Of a DNA stretch of 63,338 nucleotides, positions 54,563-63,338 are shown piece after piece. The stretch spans positions 1 to 63,338 of the forward strand of contig AJWJ01000074.1 in the NCBI GenBank assembly GCA_000277445.1, given 5' to 3'. The stretch is from Polysphondylium violaceum (lineage: Eukaryota > Evosea > Eumycetozoa > Dictyosteliales > Dictyosteliaceae). The number at the start of each line of letters is the position of its first letter. The stretch's first letter is position 1. Both the position numbers and the translations under genes were made by a program. The notes under the pieces are model-generated. The model did not search any database. It saw only the letters and a program-made list of their open reading frames with translations, and was not told where the DNA came from.

Positions 54563-57425
54563 GTAATAGTTTAATAGAATGGTTTGGATCAACGCAATCC
54601 TCACCAAATAACAATAACAACAACAACAATAACAACAAAAACAATGCAATAACAACTATTACCGACACTTCAACACCTCTTTTAAATGATGTATATATAG
54701 CTATGAGGGATGGTGTTGTATCGTCTATATTTTTTCTCATTTTAATGATAGTTTCACATTTTATAATAAGAAGGTTTATTCGAAGAAAAGATGGTATTTA
54801 TCTATCTATCGAGGTTACATACTCTATTCTGAGCAGACAGAGTATAATGGTGAATGAATGAATGAATGAATACTAACCACCCACTATAGTATTAAAAAAA
54901 GTTTATATACCTAGATTACTTTGTACAGTTTGTTTATCAGTTTCTTTGGCAGCGATGTTACTCATACCAATTACAATTCTCTCAAATGAAATTATCACCA
55001 CTTTTCCATCAAGTTATTACACGCAATGGCTTAATCGGGATTTGATATTTTGTAGGTAGTCATATATTTAATAGCAGTGTGTTGTGTGTAACTATTACTA
55101 ATATTAGAGGGTGTGTATATAGCATTTTGGAATAAAATATTTTGGGGTGCCAATATATCATTGTTTATTATATTACCATTTACATACTTTTTCTATGAAT
55201 CTGAAGGTATAAAAGGAAGAAGTCTATTATCAAGAATCAAAGACGCCTTATTGGTGTTGTTATTGGTATCTGTTATCTTTATTGGATTTGTATTTATTGT
55301 GTTTGGATTGATATTTGACACACAATCACAGGTTAGTCAAAATCAAAAAGAAAGTGGTAGAATTAGTTCTATAATTAATCTTGTAGGCTCTGATTATTTA
55401 CCTTTTTCCTTTTCTTTAATTTCAACATGTGGCACAATATTAGTACTTTGTATGTATGGTAGTAATGATAATAGATAGTAAAATATACTAACTCATATAA
55501 TAGTTTGCATACCACGAGGTTTTAATAGACTGACGATTAAAAGTATGAGTATAAGAATAAGTACACCTGTGGATGATGAAATCAAGGCGGCAGAGATGGA
55601 AATTGAAACTATAACAGAAACTTTAAATAGAGCTTTGGAAGCTCGTTTAATAGATGAAAAGTTTTTAAACAAAAAGAAAAAAGATAATCAATCTTTTATA
55701 TCATCTTTGACAGGTAGTAATAGTAGTGGTGGTAGTAGTAGTAGTAATAAGAAAAACATTAAAAAGAATAATAGTAATAATAATTTAGTTGGTAATGGCC
55801 ATGTAAATACGAATTTGTCCGATAAAGAATCATCATCAACGATATTATTACAACAAAATGAAAATGTAGATAAAGAAGATACAACAACAACAGCAGGATC
55901 ATCGACATCACCATCAACAACATCTTCAGCAACAGCAATAACAGCATCAGCAACAGAGAGTAAAGATACAGAGGATAGTAACAGTAACAGTAGCAGTAGC
56001 AGCAGTAGTAATAATAGTAGTCCGACATTTACAGCATCAGGTACTAGTACAAATACATCACCAACTTTAAATAGTGCAAAACCAACAACAACGACAAATA
56101 CATCATCATTTAAAATGTCAATAGAGGAATTAACGAAACTTCGTGACACTAGAGATGAATTAAGTTCAACGATTATATTGATTTCAAAACCAAAGTTTTT
56201 CTCTTCAAATATAATGAGAAAGTTGGTATCTTTATTATTGACTATAATCAATTTGGCAATGACAGGTTGGATTGAATTTAAAGTATTTATTCATTTAATT
56301 AAAAAGCTATTTGAATTCATCACACCCTCATCATGGACCTCTGCTGCAAGTGCTAGATTAGATGAAGCCTATGACTTTTCAACCTACTCTTCTAAACTCG
56401 GTCCCTTTGAATCTTTATTTGAAACCACCATGATTATGTATGTGTATATAGTGGCTATTATGTAATGTTGTATTGGATAAATACTAATATCAGTTTATAT
56501 CTATACTAGATACTTGATGATAGCAGCATTTATTGGGTTTTTTAACTTACCCTATTTCAATCACATCAGACCTAAAATACACTCAACGTCACTGAGAAAG
56601 ATGATTATCAACACTGCATTGATACTGTTGATGAGCTCTAGTTTTCCAGTGGTCGTAAGAAATCTAGAGATTAGTAGATTTGATTTGATGGGTTACTATT
56701 CACACACCAATTATCTTCGAAGTGATATGGTTAAACTTTGCTATAGAGTTACATTTATATTTCTGATTGTACAATCCATCATTCAATTCTTTTCACCACC
56801 TCGACTTTCACAAAGAAAACCAATACAGACCAATACCAGTAAACATCCTTTTATCCGTTCCATTTTAAATCTATTCTCTCAGTTTATAGCCAACACCACA
56901 ACCAGTGCAAATGTAAATCATCAAGATACAAGAGTACCTTTGCCACACAGTATTAGTTTACTAGAGATACCATCCACTCCTCCTTTATCATCGTCATCGT
57001 CTGGCAATAGTGGCAGTGGTAATAATAATATAAACAATGACTATAATCTTATATCTCCACCAGGTACAGTGACTACAAAGAACTCAAGTCCAATATTTTC
57101 AATTATTTTGAAATCCAAACATCCAACCTTTACCTCATCACCATTGGGTAATAGTAGTGGGGGTATTGGAAATGCTTTAAGTTCAAGTGGTAGTACTATA
57201 AATTTGGCAAACTCGCTCACTAAATCACCAAATCTCAGATCATCCTCGAGTTCTCTTTCACACAGTCCAAGTAAATCATCATTGTATGCATTATCAAATG
57301 ATTTAAGTAGTAGCAATAATAATAACAATACTTTATCAACAACGTCAACATCATCAACATCAACATCATCTATATTCTCTTTTTTATCAGGTAAACGATT
57401 CTTTCAAAAAGAGAAAAAAGAATAA
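54559..57425 (+). CDS. LMBR1 family multi-pass membrane protein (857 aa)
   Basis: Exons 54559-54793, 54890-55051, 55123-55449, 55504-56437 and 56510-57425; all phase consistent. Exon 2 to 3 reads IPRLLCTVCLSVSLAAMLLI, PITILSNEIITTFPSSYYTQ, WLNRDLIFS then FWNKIFWGANISLFIILPFT and YFFYESEG, which aligns closely with the LMBR1/LMBR1L core. Next come CIPRGFNRL, a cytosolic coiled coil broken by a long Ser/Asn/Thr insertion (about 315-440), then further membrane helices (LVSLLLTIINLAMTGWIEF, MIIAAFIGFFNL-type junction, LEISRFDLMGYYSHTNYL). The tail is Ser/Asn-rich. About nine transmembrane segments. The family includes lipocalin-interacting and lysosomal cobalamin-transport relatives; ligand here is unknown. 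The exon 3 acceptor (TATATAG at 55122) was chosen because an upstream AG would create a stop. Confidence 0.88.
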
Positions 57426-57518
57426 AGAGATAGATAAATACATATCTATAGAGGGTATGTGATGTGATAGATATATTACATTACATCACATCACCATAAT
57501 CATAATCATAATCTATAT

Positions 57519-58190
57519 TTATTCTTTTAATTCAGGATACTTTTCATAAAGCTTGTCAATGTGACCACGAGCATAGATAAAGGTATTGATGTCGTATTCT
57601 TTTGAGGGAGCAGCATCTTTTACACTATCGTCGAGATAGAGAATCTTTTTACCGAGGCTTTTAAAGAGTTGATGAGATTCGCCAGTGAGAGGTGTGCCAT
57701 GATGAAGAACAACGTTGGCAGTTTCGGCGGGATAGATGTGTTTGATGAGATATTCGATGAAATAGATATCTGGCTTGGTGGCACCGCAGTCAAATGAATA
57801 GACTTCGCTGTCAAAGAGCTTACGAAACTGGAATTGTTTGTCGAGATACTCGATACGAGATGGAATGTTGCCGCTAAATGCCACGAGCCTGACCTTGCCC
57901 TTTAGTCTGCGCATGAGGGCCACAATATCGTCGTCCAGCAGATAGCCCCGATAGAATGCCTGTTTGATGAAATCAATGTCATACGACTCGGGCACCTTGG
58001 ACTTGAAGAATATGTCCCAAAACTCGTGATCCTGGATAATGCCCTTACGGAGATCCATCGATGGTGGACTGGTCAACAGCGAATGAATGAGCTCTGCGTC
58101 GTATCCGTGTTCAATCCACTCCTTTTTGGCATACTCTTTGCCTGCTGAAAACAAAACTCCTCCCAAATCAATAGCGAGTGCATCAAACAT
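57519..58190 (-). CDS. HAD superfamily hydrolase, YihX/epoxide hydrolase N-terminal-like (223 aa)
   Basis: A single exon. HAD motif I is ALAIDLGGVLF (nucleophile Asp; the second Asp of the DxD is replaced by Gly, as in the YihX-like subgroup), with motif II VAFSGN, motif III Lys in CGATKPD and motif IV ILYLDDS. The cap is a small helical insertion after motif I (WIEHGYDAELIHSLLTSPPS). It likely acts on a small phosphorylated metabolite in the cytosol, though loss of the second Asp leaves phosphatase activity unproven. Codons are GC-rich compared with neighbours, suggesting strong expression. Ends 93 bp from the convergent LMBR1 gene. Confidence 0.88.
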   Translation of the reverse strand: MFDALAIDLGGVLFSAGKEYAKKEWIEHGYDAELIHSLLTSPPSMDLRKGIIQDHEFWDIFFKSKVPESYDIDFIKQAFYRGYLLDDDIVALMRRLKGKVRLVAFSGNIPSRIEYLDKQFQFRKLFDSEVYSFDCGATKPDIYFIEYLIKHIYPAETANVVLHHGTPLTGESHQLFKSLGKKILYLDDSVKDAAPSKEYDINTFIYARGHIDKLYEKYPELKE

Positions 58191-59060
58191 TTTATATATA
58201 TTAGCGTGTGTGTGTGTGTGTGTGTATGGTGTGCTGTGATAAATATAGCAGAATAATTACAAGGATGAAATTAATTAAAATTTTTATTTTTGGGGGTTAA
58301 TTCAACAAAAATTGAAATCTATTAATAATAAAAATCAGCATTGATTGAAAAATGTAAATTAGGTGGTGATATTAATGGGCTGTGACTCTCTTGGTAATTT
58401 TGAAGGCCCCTTTGTTTCTTTTTTTAGATTCTCTTCTCATATTCAATAAAGTGGAGTTTGTTTTTTTTTTTTTTTTTTTTAATTAAAAAAATTTAGAAAA
58501 CAATGATATGATGAGATTATTGTTTAGTCCTTCCTTTTTAGGCGGAAATTTCAAATTTTTAATATTTTTTTTTTTAATATTTTTACTTTTTTTTCTCAAA
58601 AAGTAAGTATGAGTCAAGGGGGGGAAAAAGAAACCACTTTACTTTTTTCATAAAATATATCACACATTTTACAGTATTATATCACTTTTACACAACACAC
58701 ATACATACCACATTTCTTCTTTATTATACACACCACATTTCACATTATTATAAACAAACAGACACTATTAAAAGAGATAAAAAGACATTTTCCACTCTTT
58801 TTTATTCATACACACAACACACACACATCTATATAGATATAAATCACCACAAAATAGTCTCGAATTAATATTAATAATAATAAGATTTTTTTATTTAATT
58901 TTTTTCTTTCTTCACTTTCTTTTTTAATTATTCATCCAATCAATTATTTAATAACACAACAACATCATTTATTCATTCATTCTTTCTTTCTTTCTTTTAT
59001 TTAACTTCAAACATACAACATCATTAAACATTAAAGCATATATATACCAACCATAGAAAA
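58191..59060. other. Divergent promoter region with (TG)n repeat and T tracts
   Basis: A (TG)n run at about 58206-58224 lies next to the HAD start. Several long T tracts are at 58459-58480 and 58566-58600, then CA-rich and TTTCTTTC sequence leads to the HMG-CoA lyase start. Nothing coding is seen. Confidence 0.55.
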
Positions 59061-60595
59061 ATGAATCTCTCAAGGCTATTTGCAACTACAGTAAGTTTTT
59101 TTTAAAATGATATATATCTATAATCATTTATTAATAGTCCTCTTTTATCTTATCTATTTGTAGAGTAAAAATGTCATTCATTCTAGATTTATTTCAAAAT
59201 CAACAGGATCAACATTATCTCAAATGAAAGTGTATGTATAGATCTCATTATTTATTTATTTATTTTCTACCTATCTCAATCCTACAGTGTGATTCATTGT
59301 AGGGTGCAGTCGTCCACAGTCATACCCTATACTCTCCCAGTATACAGTCATAGTCATCGGTCAAAGCACCACGACTTTTCGTTTTTTAATTTATTTTCGT
59401 TCGGTTTTTCTTTTTTCCCATTTTTTAATTTTTCAGAATCTTTTTCAAGAAGATTTTTTTTGCGTAAAAACATCGACATCAAATTAACACTGATTCGTCA
59501 TAAAAACGCAGATTTGGACCTTTTCCAGAATATGTAAAAATTGTTGAAGTGGGGCCTAGAGATGGTCTACAAAATGAAAAACAAATTGTTCAAGCTAAAG
59601 ATAAGATCCAATTAATCAATTCACTTTCAGCAACAGGTTTGTCTGTCGTTGAGGCTACATCGTTTGTCTCTCCTAAATGGATTCCACAAATGGCAGACAA
59701 CACACAGGTATTGAGAGGCATCACCCAATTGGAGGGCGTCTCGTATCCATGTCTCACACCCAATCTTCGTGGCTTTGAAGCCGCCTACGAGGCCGGTGCC
59801 AAAGAGGTTGCCATTTTTGCAGCTGCCTCAGAGACATTTTCAAAAAAAAACATCAATGCCACCATTGAAGAGAGTTTGGCTCGTTACAAAGATGTTTGTG
59901 ACGCTGCCAAAGACAAAAATATCAAAGTCCGTGGATATGTGTCGTGTGTCCTCGGCTGTCCATACGAAACTACCACCTCGATCGACAAAGTTGTCGAGGT
60001 GTCCAAAAAACTATATGATCTCGGTTGCTATGAAATTTCACTCGGCGACACTATTGGCGTCGGCACTCCTGGTGCCACATTCAAACTCCTTCAAGCAGTT
60101 TCTTCCCAAATCCCTCTCTCTGCCATTGCTGTCCATTTCCACGACACCTATGGTCAAGCACTCGCAAACATTTTAACATCACTCCAATATGGCGTCAATG
60201 TCGTCGATAGTTCAGTATCAGGGTTGGGCGGCTGTCCCTATGCCAAAGGGGCCACAGGAAACGTTGCCACCGAAGATGTTTTATATATGATGAAAGATTT
60301 AGGTATCAATTGTAATGTAGATATGGATAAATTGATGGAGACTAGTTTATGGATCAGCAAATTATTGGGCAGATCACCATCAAGCAAAGTATCTTTGGCA
60401 CTCTCTCATAAAACAAATAATAATAATACTGCAACCACCACCACCACCACTAAACTCGCTGAAAACTCACCACAACAAAAACAACAATTCTTTATTCCAA
60501 CTTCTTGTCCAATTCAAGATGAAACTTTAAAATCAAAAACACCAAATTTTGAACAACAAAAATCCTCTTCTTCTTCCTCTTTAGTATTTAATTAA
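59061..60595 (+). CDS. hmgcl: Hydroxymethylglutaryl-CoA lyase, mitochondrial (393 aa)
   Basis: Exons 59061-59090, 59164-59231 and 59512-60595, in phases 0 and 2; the second intron is 280 nt. The first 33 residues ([20 protein letters not shown]) form a mitochondrial targeting peptide. The TIM-barrel domain begins [20 protein letters not shown] with the metal-binding Asp in GPRDGLQ. Other marks: [70 protein letters not shown] (metal ligands HxH), and the lyase signature [20 protein letters not shown] with the catalytic Cys. The last 80 residues are a Thr/Asn/Gln/Ser tail absent from animal enzymes; no peroxisomal tripeptide at the end. It cleaves HMG-CoA to acetoacetate and acetyl-CoA in leucine breakdown and ketogenesis. 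Confidence 0.96.
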
Positions 60596-60755
60596 TTAAT
60601 TTCCAAATTCATTCCTTTTTTCTTGTAAATAATAATCTTAACAAATATATAAATAATACAATGTTCGAATAAATTTCTATTTTAGAAATTTTACCCTTTT
60701 TTTCAAATTTAAATATCTTTTTTTTTTTTTCATTTCATTTTCATTTTTCTTTGAC

Positions 60756-63233
60756 ATGGGTAATAATTTATTTTTATTATATATTTATAGAAATACATAT
60801 ATTAGAAATAATATATTTAAAAACTTTAATAGACCAAATGATTTATTTTTAAATCTCAAAGTAAAGAGTACATATGATGATATGAATTTCAAACAACTTG
60901 TTTTGCAAAACAATAGTTTTTTATTCAAAGATAAAATTCAAAGATTTAAAGACTTGTTTAGCACAACTGGTAATAGTAATAGTAATAGTGATGGAGATAA
61001 AGAATACTATAAAGATTGGTTAGATTTTAATTCAAATTTTGATAATCCTCACGATATGATTAAAACAATCATTAAGAGCCTATCGAATGAAATTGTTGAT
61101 CAATATTTCAAAGACATTGTATATTTTCTGTTTAAATCAAGAGTTGAAATATCTCAATTGTTTCAAGAAAAGATTGTGTGGACTAGAGACAGAATAGATT
61201 TCATTGATCAGCTGTTAAGTTCAGATCCAACAATGTATTCTTTTTGTACAAAAGAACTTCATCACAAGTATGATAGCATAGATACCATTCGTTGGCTGGT
61301 CGACCAAAAGAGAATGAAGGTTAATAAATATGAATTCATTAAAGACCCTCTTTTCTTGGACAATAAGGATTTCTATCGTTCCATTACAGGGTGGTCTGAT
61401 TATGCGTTTGCAAGGGCCGCGTATTACGCGACGTACAAAGACCACAGTTTTGTGCATTTGTTAAAATGGATCCTTTTAGTATCCCCATACTTTAACTATG
61501 ATCTCTACATTCAGAGCAATCCGTCGACAATGGGCATCGATCATCCTTTGCTCAAAAAAGAAGTTGAACACTATCCCCTGTATGGCGTCAATGTGGTCTA
61601 TCGTAAGAATGATTTTGATATATTCAATATCGTTACCGATGAGCCGTTTTATCCCGAGAGTCTTGAGCTTTTCAATTACCTTGTGTTGGTGTTTCCTTCA
61701 GATTTGAGAAAGTATCTTATATACTATCCCCGAATACGGATCAACGACGATGCGTTGGCAGACTCTTTTCTGCAATTCAATCTAAACAAAATGTTGATTG
61801 TGTACACCGAGCGAGAAGACTTGCATTTTATTGAAAAGTTTGAGGGCTATAAGCTCAGAGGTGACAATCTATTCAATCGTAAAGAGACGGTTGAGTTTTT
61901 GGCCGCCAATATACCATGGGTGCTTCGTGATAGCAGTGTGTTAAATGGGGGCGTGGTTGATAATCCTTTGGAGCTACTCACCGAGGTGTTTAATCGGGAT
62001 GAGAATGATGGGTGTTTCATTAGTTATTTGTTTTCTGCTCCAACAACCCTTAACCACCTGATTGCAAGTCAACGAGAAGAAGACATTGAGCAAATCAAAG
62101 GTTTATTAAAGATCTACTATATCGATCAATTAGAGTTTGTTTTGGATGTGTTTTCTGCAGGGCACCAGACTCTATTCCAATATGTTTTCGACTGTTTTTG
62201 GCAAGGAAAGGTTTTCTGTAAAGAAGACTCTGATGTGGCATCACTTGATGACACTGATTGTTTGGATACAGAGTCTCGCCAAGAGATAGAGATGGAGAAG
62301 CAAAAAAGACTACAAGAAAACAGAGTAAAGCTGGTGCAATCACTCTTTTATCGTTGTATACTTTTACATAGAGATCATCATTTCACCAGACTGTTTTTCA
62401 ACATGTTGCCCAGCGATGAGGACAAAAAGAGACTATTGGCCAGCAATGTGTTTATCGTCTATAATAGTTTGGTAACGGTTCAAAACGAGAGAGATAGATT
62501 GGTGGCACTAAAGAATATAGAGTTTGTCAAAGAAATGTTGGGTTTGTATCCTATAGAAACCATAGCCCACTCTGATGTAGAGATAATGACCCAATTGTTT
62601 GATGCACCACTCTACAAAACCCTTCCCAAAGACACGCATTACAATTGTATGGATCTTGTAAAGTTTGCATTCACCCAAGAATCAGTCTCACTTGCACGAG
62701 CCCTGATGTCCACCCTGACACCCGTCGATCGCATGATAGTATCGGAGAGCATCAACGAAATGGTGACATCCTACATCTACGATCAAGGTCTCCTCAAGGT
62801 GCCTCTCTACTTTATTCACGAGTTTAGCGAGAGCTTTGACGAAACATTTTTGGAAAAGATGGTAAATGTCGCACTCTGCACCAAGAACCGCAATCTCTTT
62901 GACATACTCTTACATCACACACCCATCAGACTCGTTGCGCCACGATCACGTGATCACGAGCAGACAATGCTAGTCACAACGCTGATGAATATGTTGAAAT
63001 CAAAATACTATATTCCCAGCCTCAAACCCCTCATCACCGAGCCATTGCCAAACATTGATCCCGATATCTTGGCCAAACACGAGTTTACAAAAACATTATC
63101 AGACTTGACTGCGTGTAGGTTCAAACACTATCCTTTTAGAAATGATGATTATAAATTTTACAAGGGTCTAATTCAAAAGCACTTTAATGTTTTGAAAAAA
63201 AATAAATATTGTGATTATAATTTTGTGCATTAA
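60756..63233 (+). CDS. Large dictyostelid-type protein of unknown function (825 aa)
   Basis: A single exon beginning MGNNLFLLYIYRNTYIRNNI. The opening (a YIRNNIF-like stretch, then DDMNFKQLVLQNNSFLFKDK) resembles the start of a large paralogous family in social amoebae, some members of which carry ankyrin-like helical repeats. The rest is helical (IRWLVDQKRMKVNKYEFIKD, VHLLKWILLVSPYFNYDLYI, VKFAFTQESVSLARALMSTL, LFDILLHHTPIRLVAPRSRD) without low-complexity tracts except one Asn/Ser stretch near residue 75. I cannot place individual repeats. GC content of codons rises towards the 3' end. Family membership is an inference; function unknown. Confidence 0.75.
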   Translation: MGNNLFLLYIYRNTYIRNNIFKNFNRPNDLFLNLKVKSTYDDMNFKQLVLQNNSFLFKDKIQRFKDLFSTTGNSNSNSDGDKEYYKDWLDFNSNFDNPHDMIKTIIKSLSNEIVDQYFKDIVYFLFKSRVEISQLFQEKIVWTRDRIDFIDQLLSSDPTMYSFCTKELHHKYDSIDTIRWLVDQKRMKVNKYEFIKDPLFLDNKDFYRSITGWSDYAFARAAYYATYKDHSFVHLLKWILLVSPYFNYDLYIQSNPSTMGIDHPLLKKEVEHYPLYGVNVVYRKNDFDIFNIVTDEPFYPESLELFNYLVLVFPSDLRKYLIYYPRIRINDDALADSFLQFNLNKMLIVYTEREDLHFIEKFEGYKLRGDNLFNRKETVEFLAANIPWVLRDSSVLNGGVVDNPLELLTEVFNRDENDGCFISYLFSAPTTLNHLIASQREEDIEQIKGLLKIYYIDQLEFVLDVFSAGHQTLFQYVFDCFWQGKVFCKEDSDVASLDDTDCLDTESRQEIEMEKQKRLQENRVKLVQSLFYRCILLHRDHHFTRLFFNMLPSDEDKKRLLASNVFIVYNSLVTVQNERDRLVALKNIEFVKEMLGLYPIETIAHSDVEIMTQLFDAPLYKTLPKDTHYNCMDLVKFAFTQESVSLARALMSTLTPVDRMIVSESINEMVTSYIYDQGLLKVPLYFIHEFSESFDETFLEKMVNVALCTKNRNLFDILLHHTPIRLVAPRSRDHEQTMLVTTLMNMLKSKYYIPSLKPLITEPLPNIDPDILAKHEFTKTLSDLTACRFKHYPFRNDDYKFYKGLIQKHFNVLKKNKYCDYNFVH

Positions 63234-63338
63234 TTCATTTAACTGGATTATGAAAAAGATTTTTTTGAAATAACCTTTAGTTTTTTTTTTTTTTTTTATT
63301 TTTTTAAAAAAAATTGAATTGTTATTTTGCAGCAAAAT

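Noticed and set aside
55100-55123. Acceptor at about 55107 for LMBR1 exon 3 (giving EGVYIAFW)
   Set aside because: With the only usable donor it creates an in-frame TAG. The acceptor at 55122 keeps phase and aligns exactly with the LMBR1 family.

Overview
The window is nuclear DNA from a social amoeba (Dictyostelia). The signs are very AT-rich intergenic DNA with long A and T homopolymers, short AT-rich GT-AG introns (about 50-300 nt) with GTAAGT or GTATGT donors, and Asn, Thr, Ser and Gln tracts inside otherwise conserved eukaryotic proteins. Coding GC is well above the intergenic level, which fits a group 1-3 dictyostelid better than Dictyostelium discoideum itself. This is an inference; no marker gene settles the species. 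I saw no rRNA, tRNA, CRISPR, prokaryotic operon or intact transposon. The N bases at about 57-70 mark low-quality assembly at the left edge.

I resolve 27 genes, most with introns joined here by checking reading phase across every junction. Left part (1-20 kb): an F-box/ubiquitin-like protein; a very large SANT-PHD-PHD-EVE-PHD chromatin protein assembled from four exons; a coiled-coil repeat protein with a possible Mug135-like C-terminus; a starch-binding (CBM20) protein behind a 2-kb non-coding region; a 7-exon coiled-coil protein; splicing factor PRPF6; the KDEL receptor; and a 17-beta-HSD10-type dehydrogenase. Middle part (20-44 kb): an unknown Cys/Lys-rich protein with a homopolymer frameshift; a FHIP (FAM160) homologue; mitochondrial rRNA methyltransferase MRM2; a membrane-anchored RING-IBR protein; a phosphate transporter; an orphan two-exon gene; spliceosomal MFAP1; an 1111-residue helical-repeat protein; a small mitochondrial protein; and CNOT10. 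Right part (44-63 kb): an inositol 5-phosphatase; a tiny SigN/HssA-like gene; KIF-binding protein; a double AAA ATPase resembling AFG2B/SPATA5L1; an unknown 139-residue protein; an LMBR1 family membrane protein; a HAD hydrolase; HMG-CoA lyase; and a dictyostelid-type unknown protein.

The genes do not form a single pathway. The layout is an alternation of head-to-head pairs sharing 0.15-1 kb promoters and tail-to-tail pairs separated by as little as about 40 bp. Themes that recur are RNA processing (PRPF6, MFAP1, CNOT10, MRM2), motor or cargo adaptors (FHIP, KIFBP), and secretory or membrane traffic (KDEL receptor, inositol 5-phosphatase, LMBR1).

The observations most worth following up are the SANT/PHD/EVE protein, whose EVE domain resembles prokaryotic modified-base readers; the AAA ATPase whose D2 Walker B glutamate is a glutamine; the F-box protein with a C-terminal ubiquitin-like fold; a GC-rich island open on both strands in an intergenic region; and a four-codon uORF whose stop overlaps the start of the LMBR1 gene.
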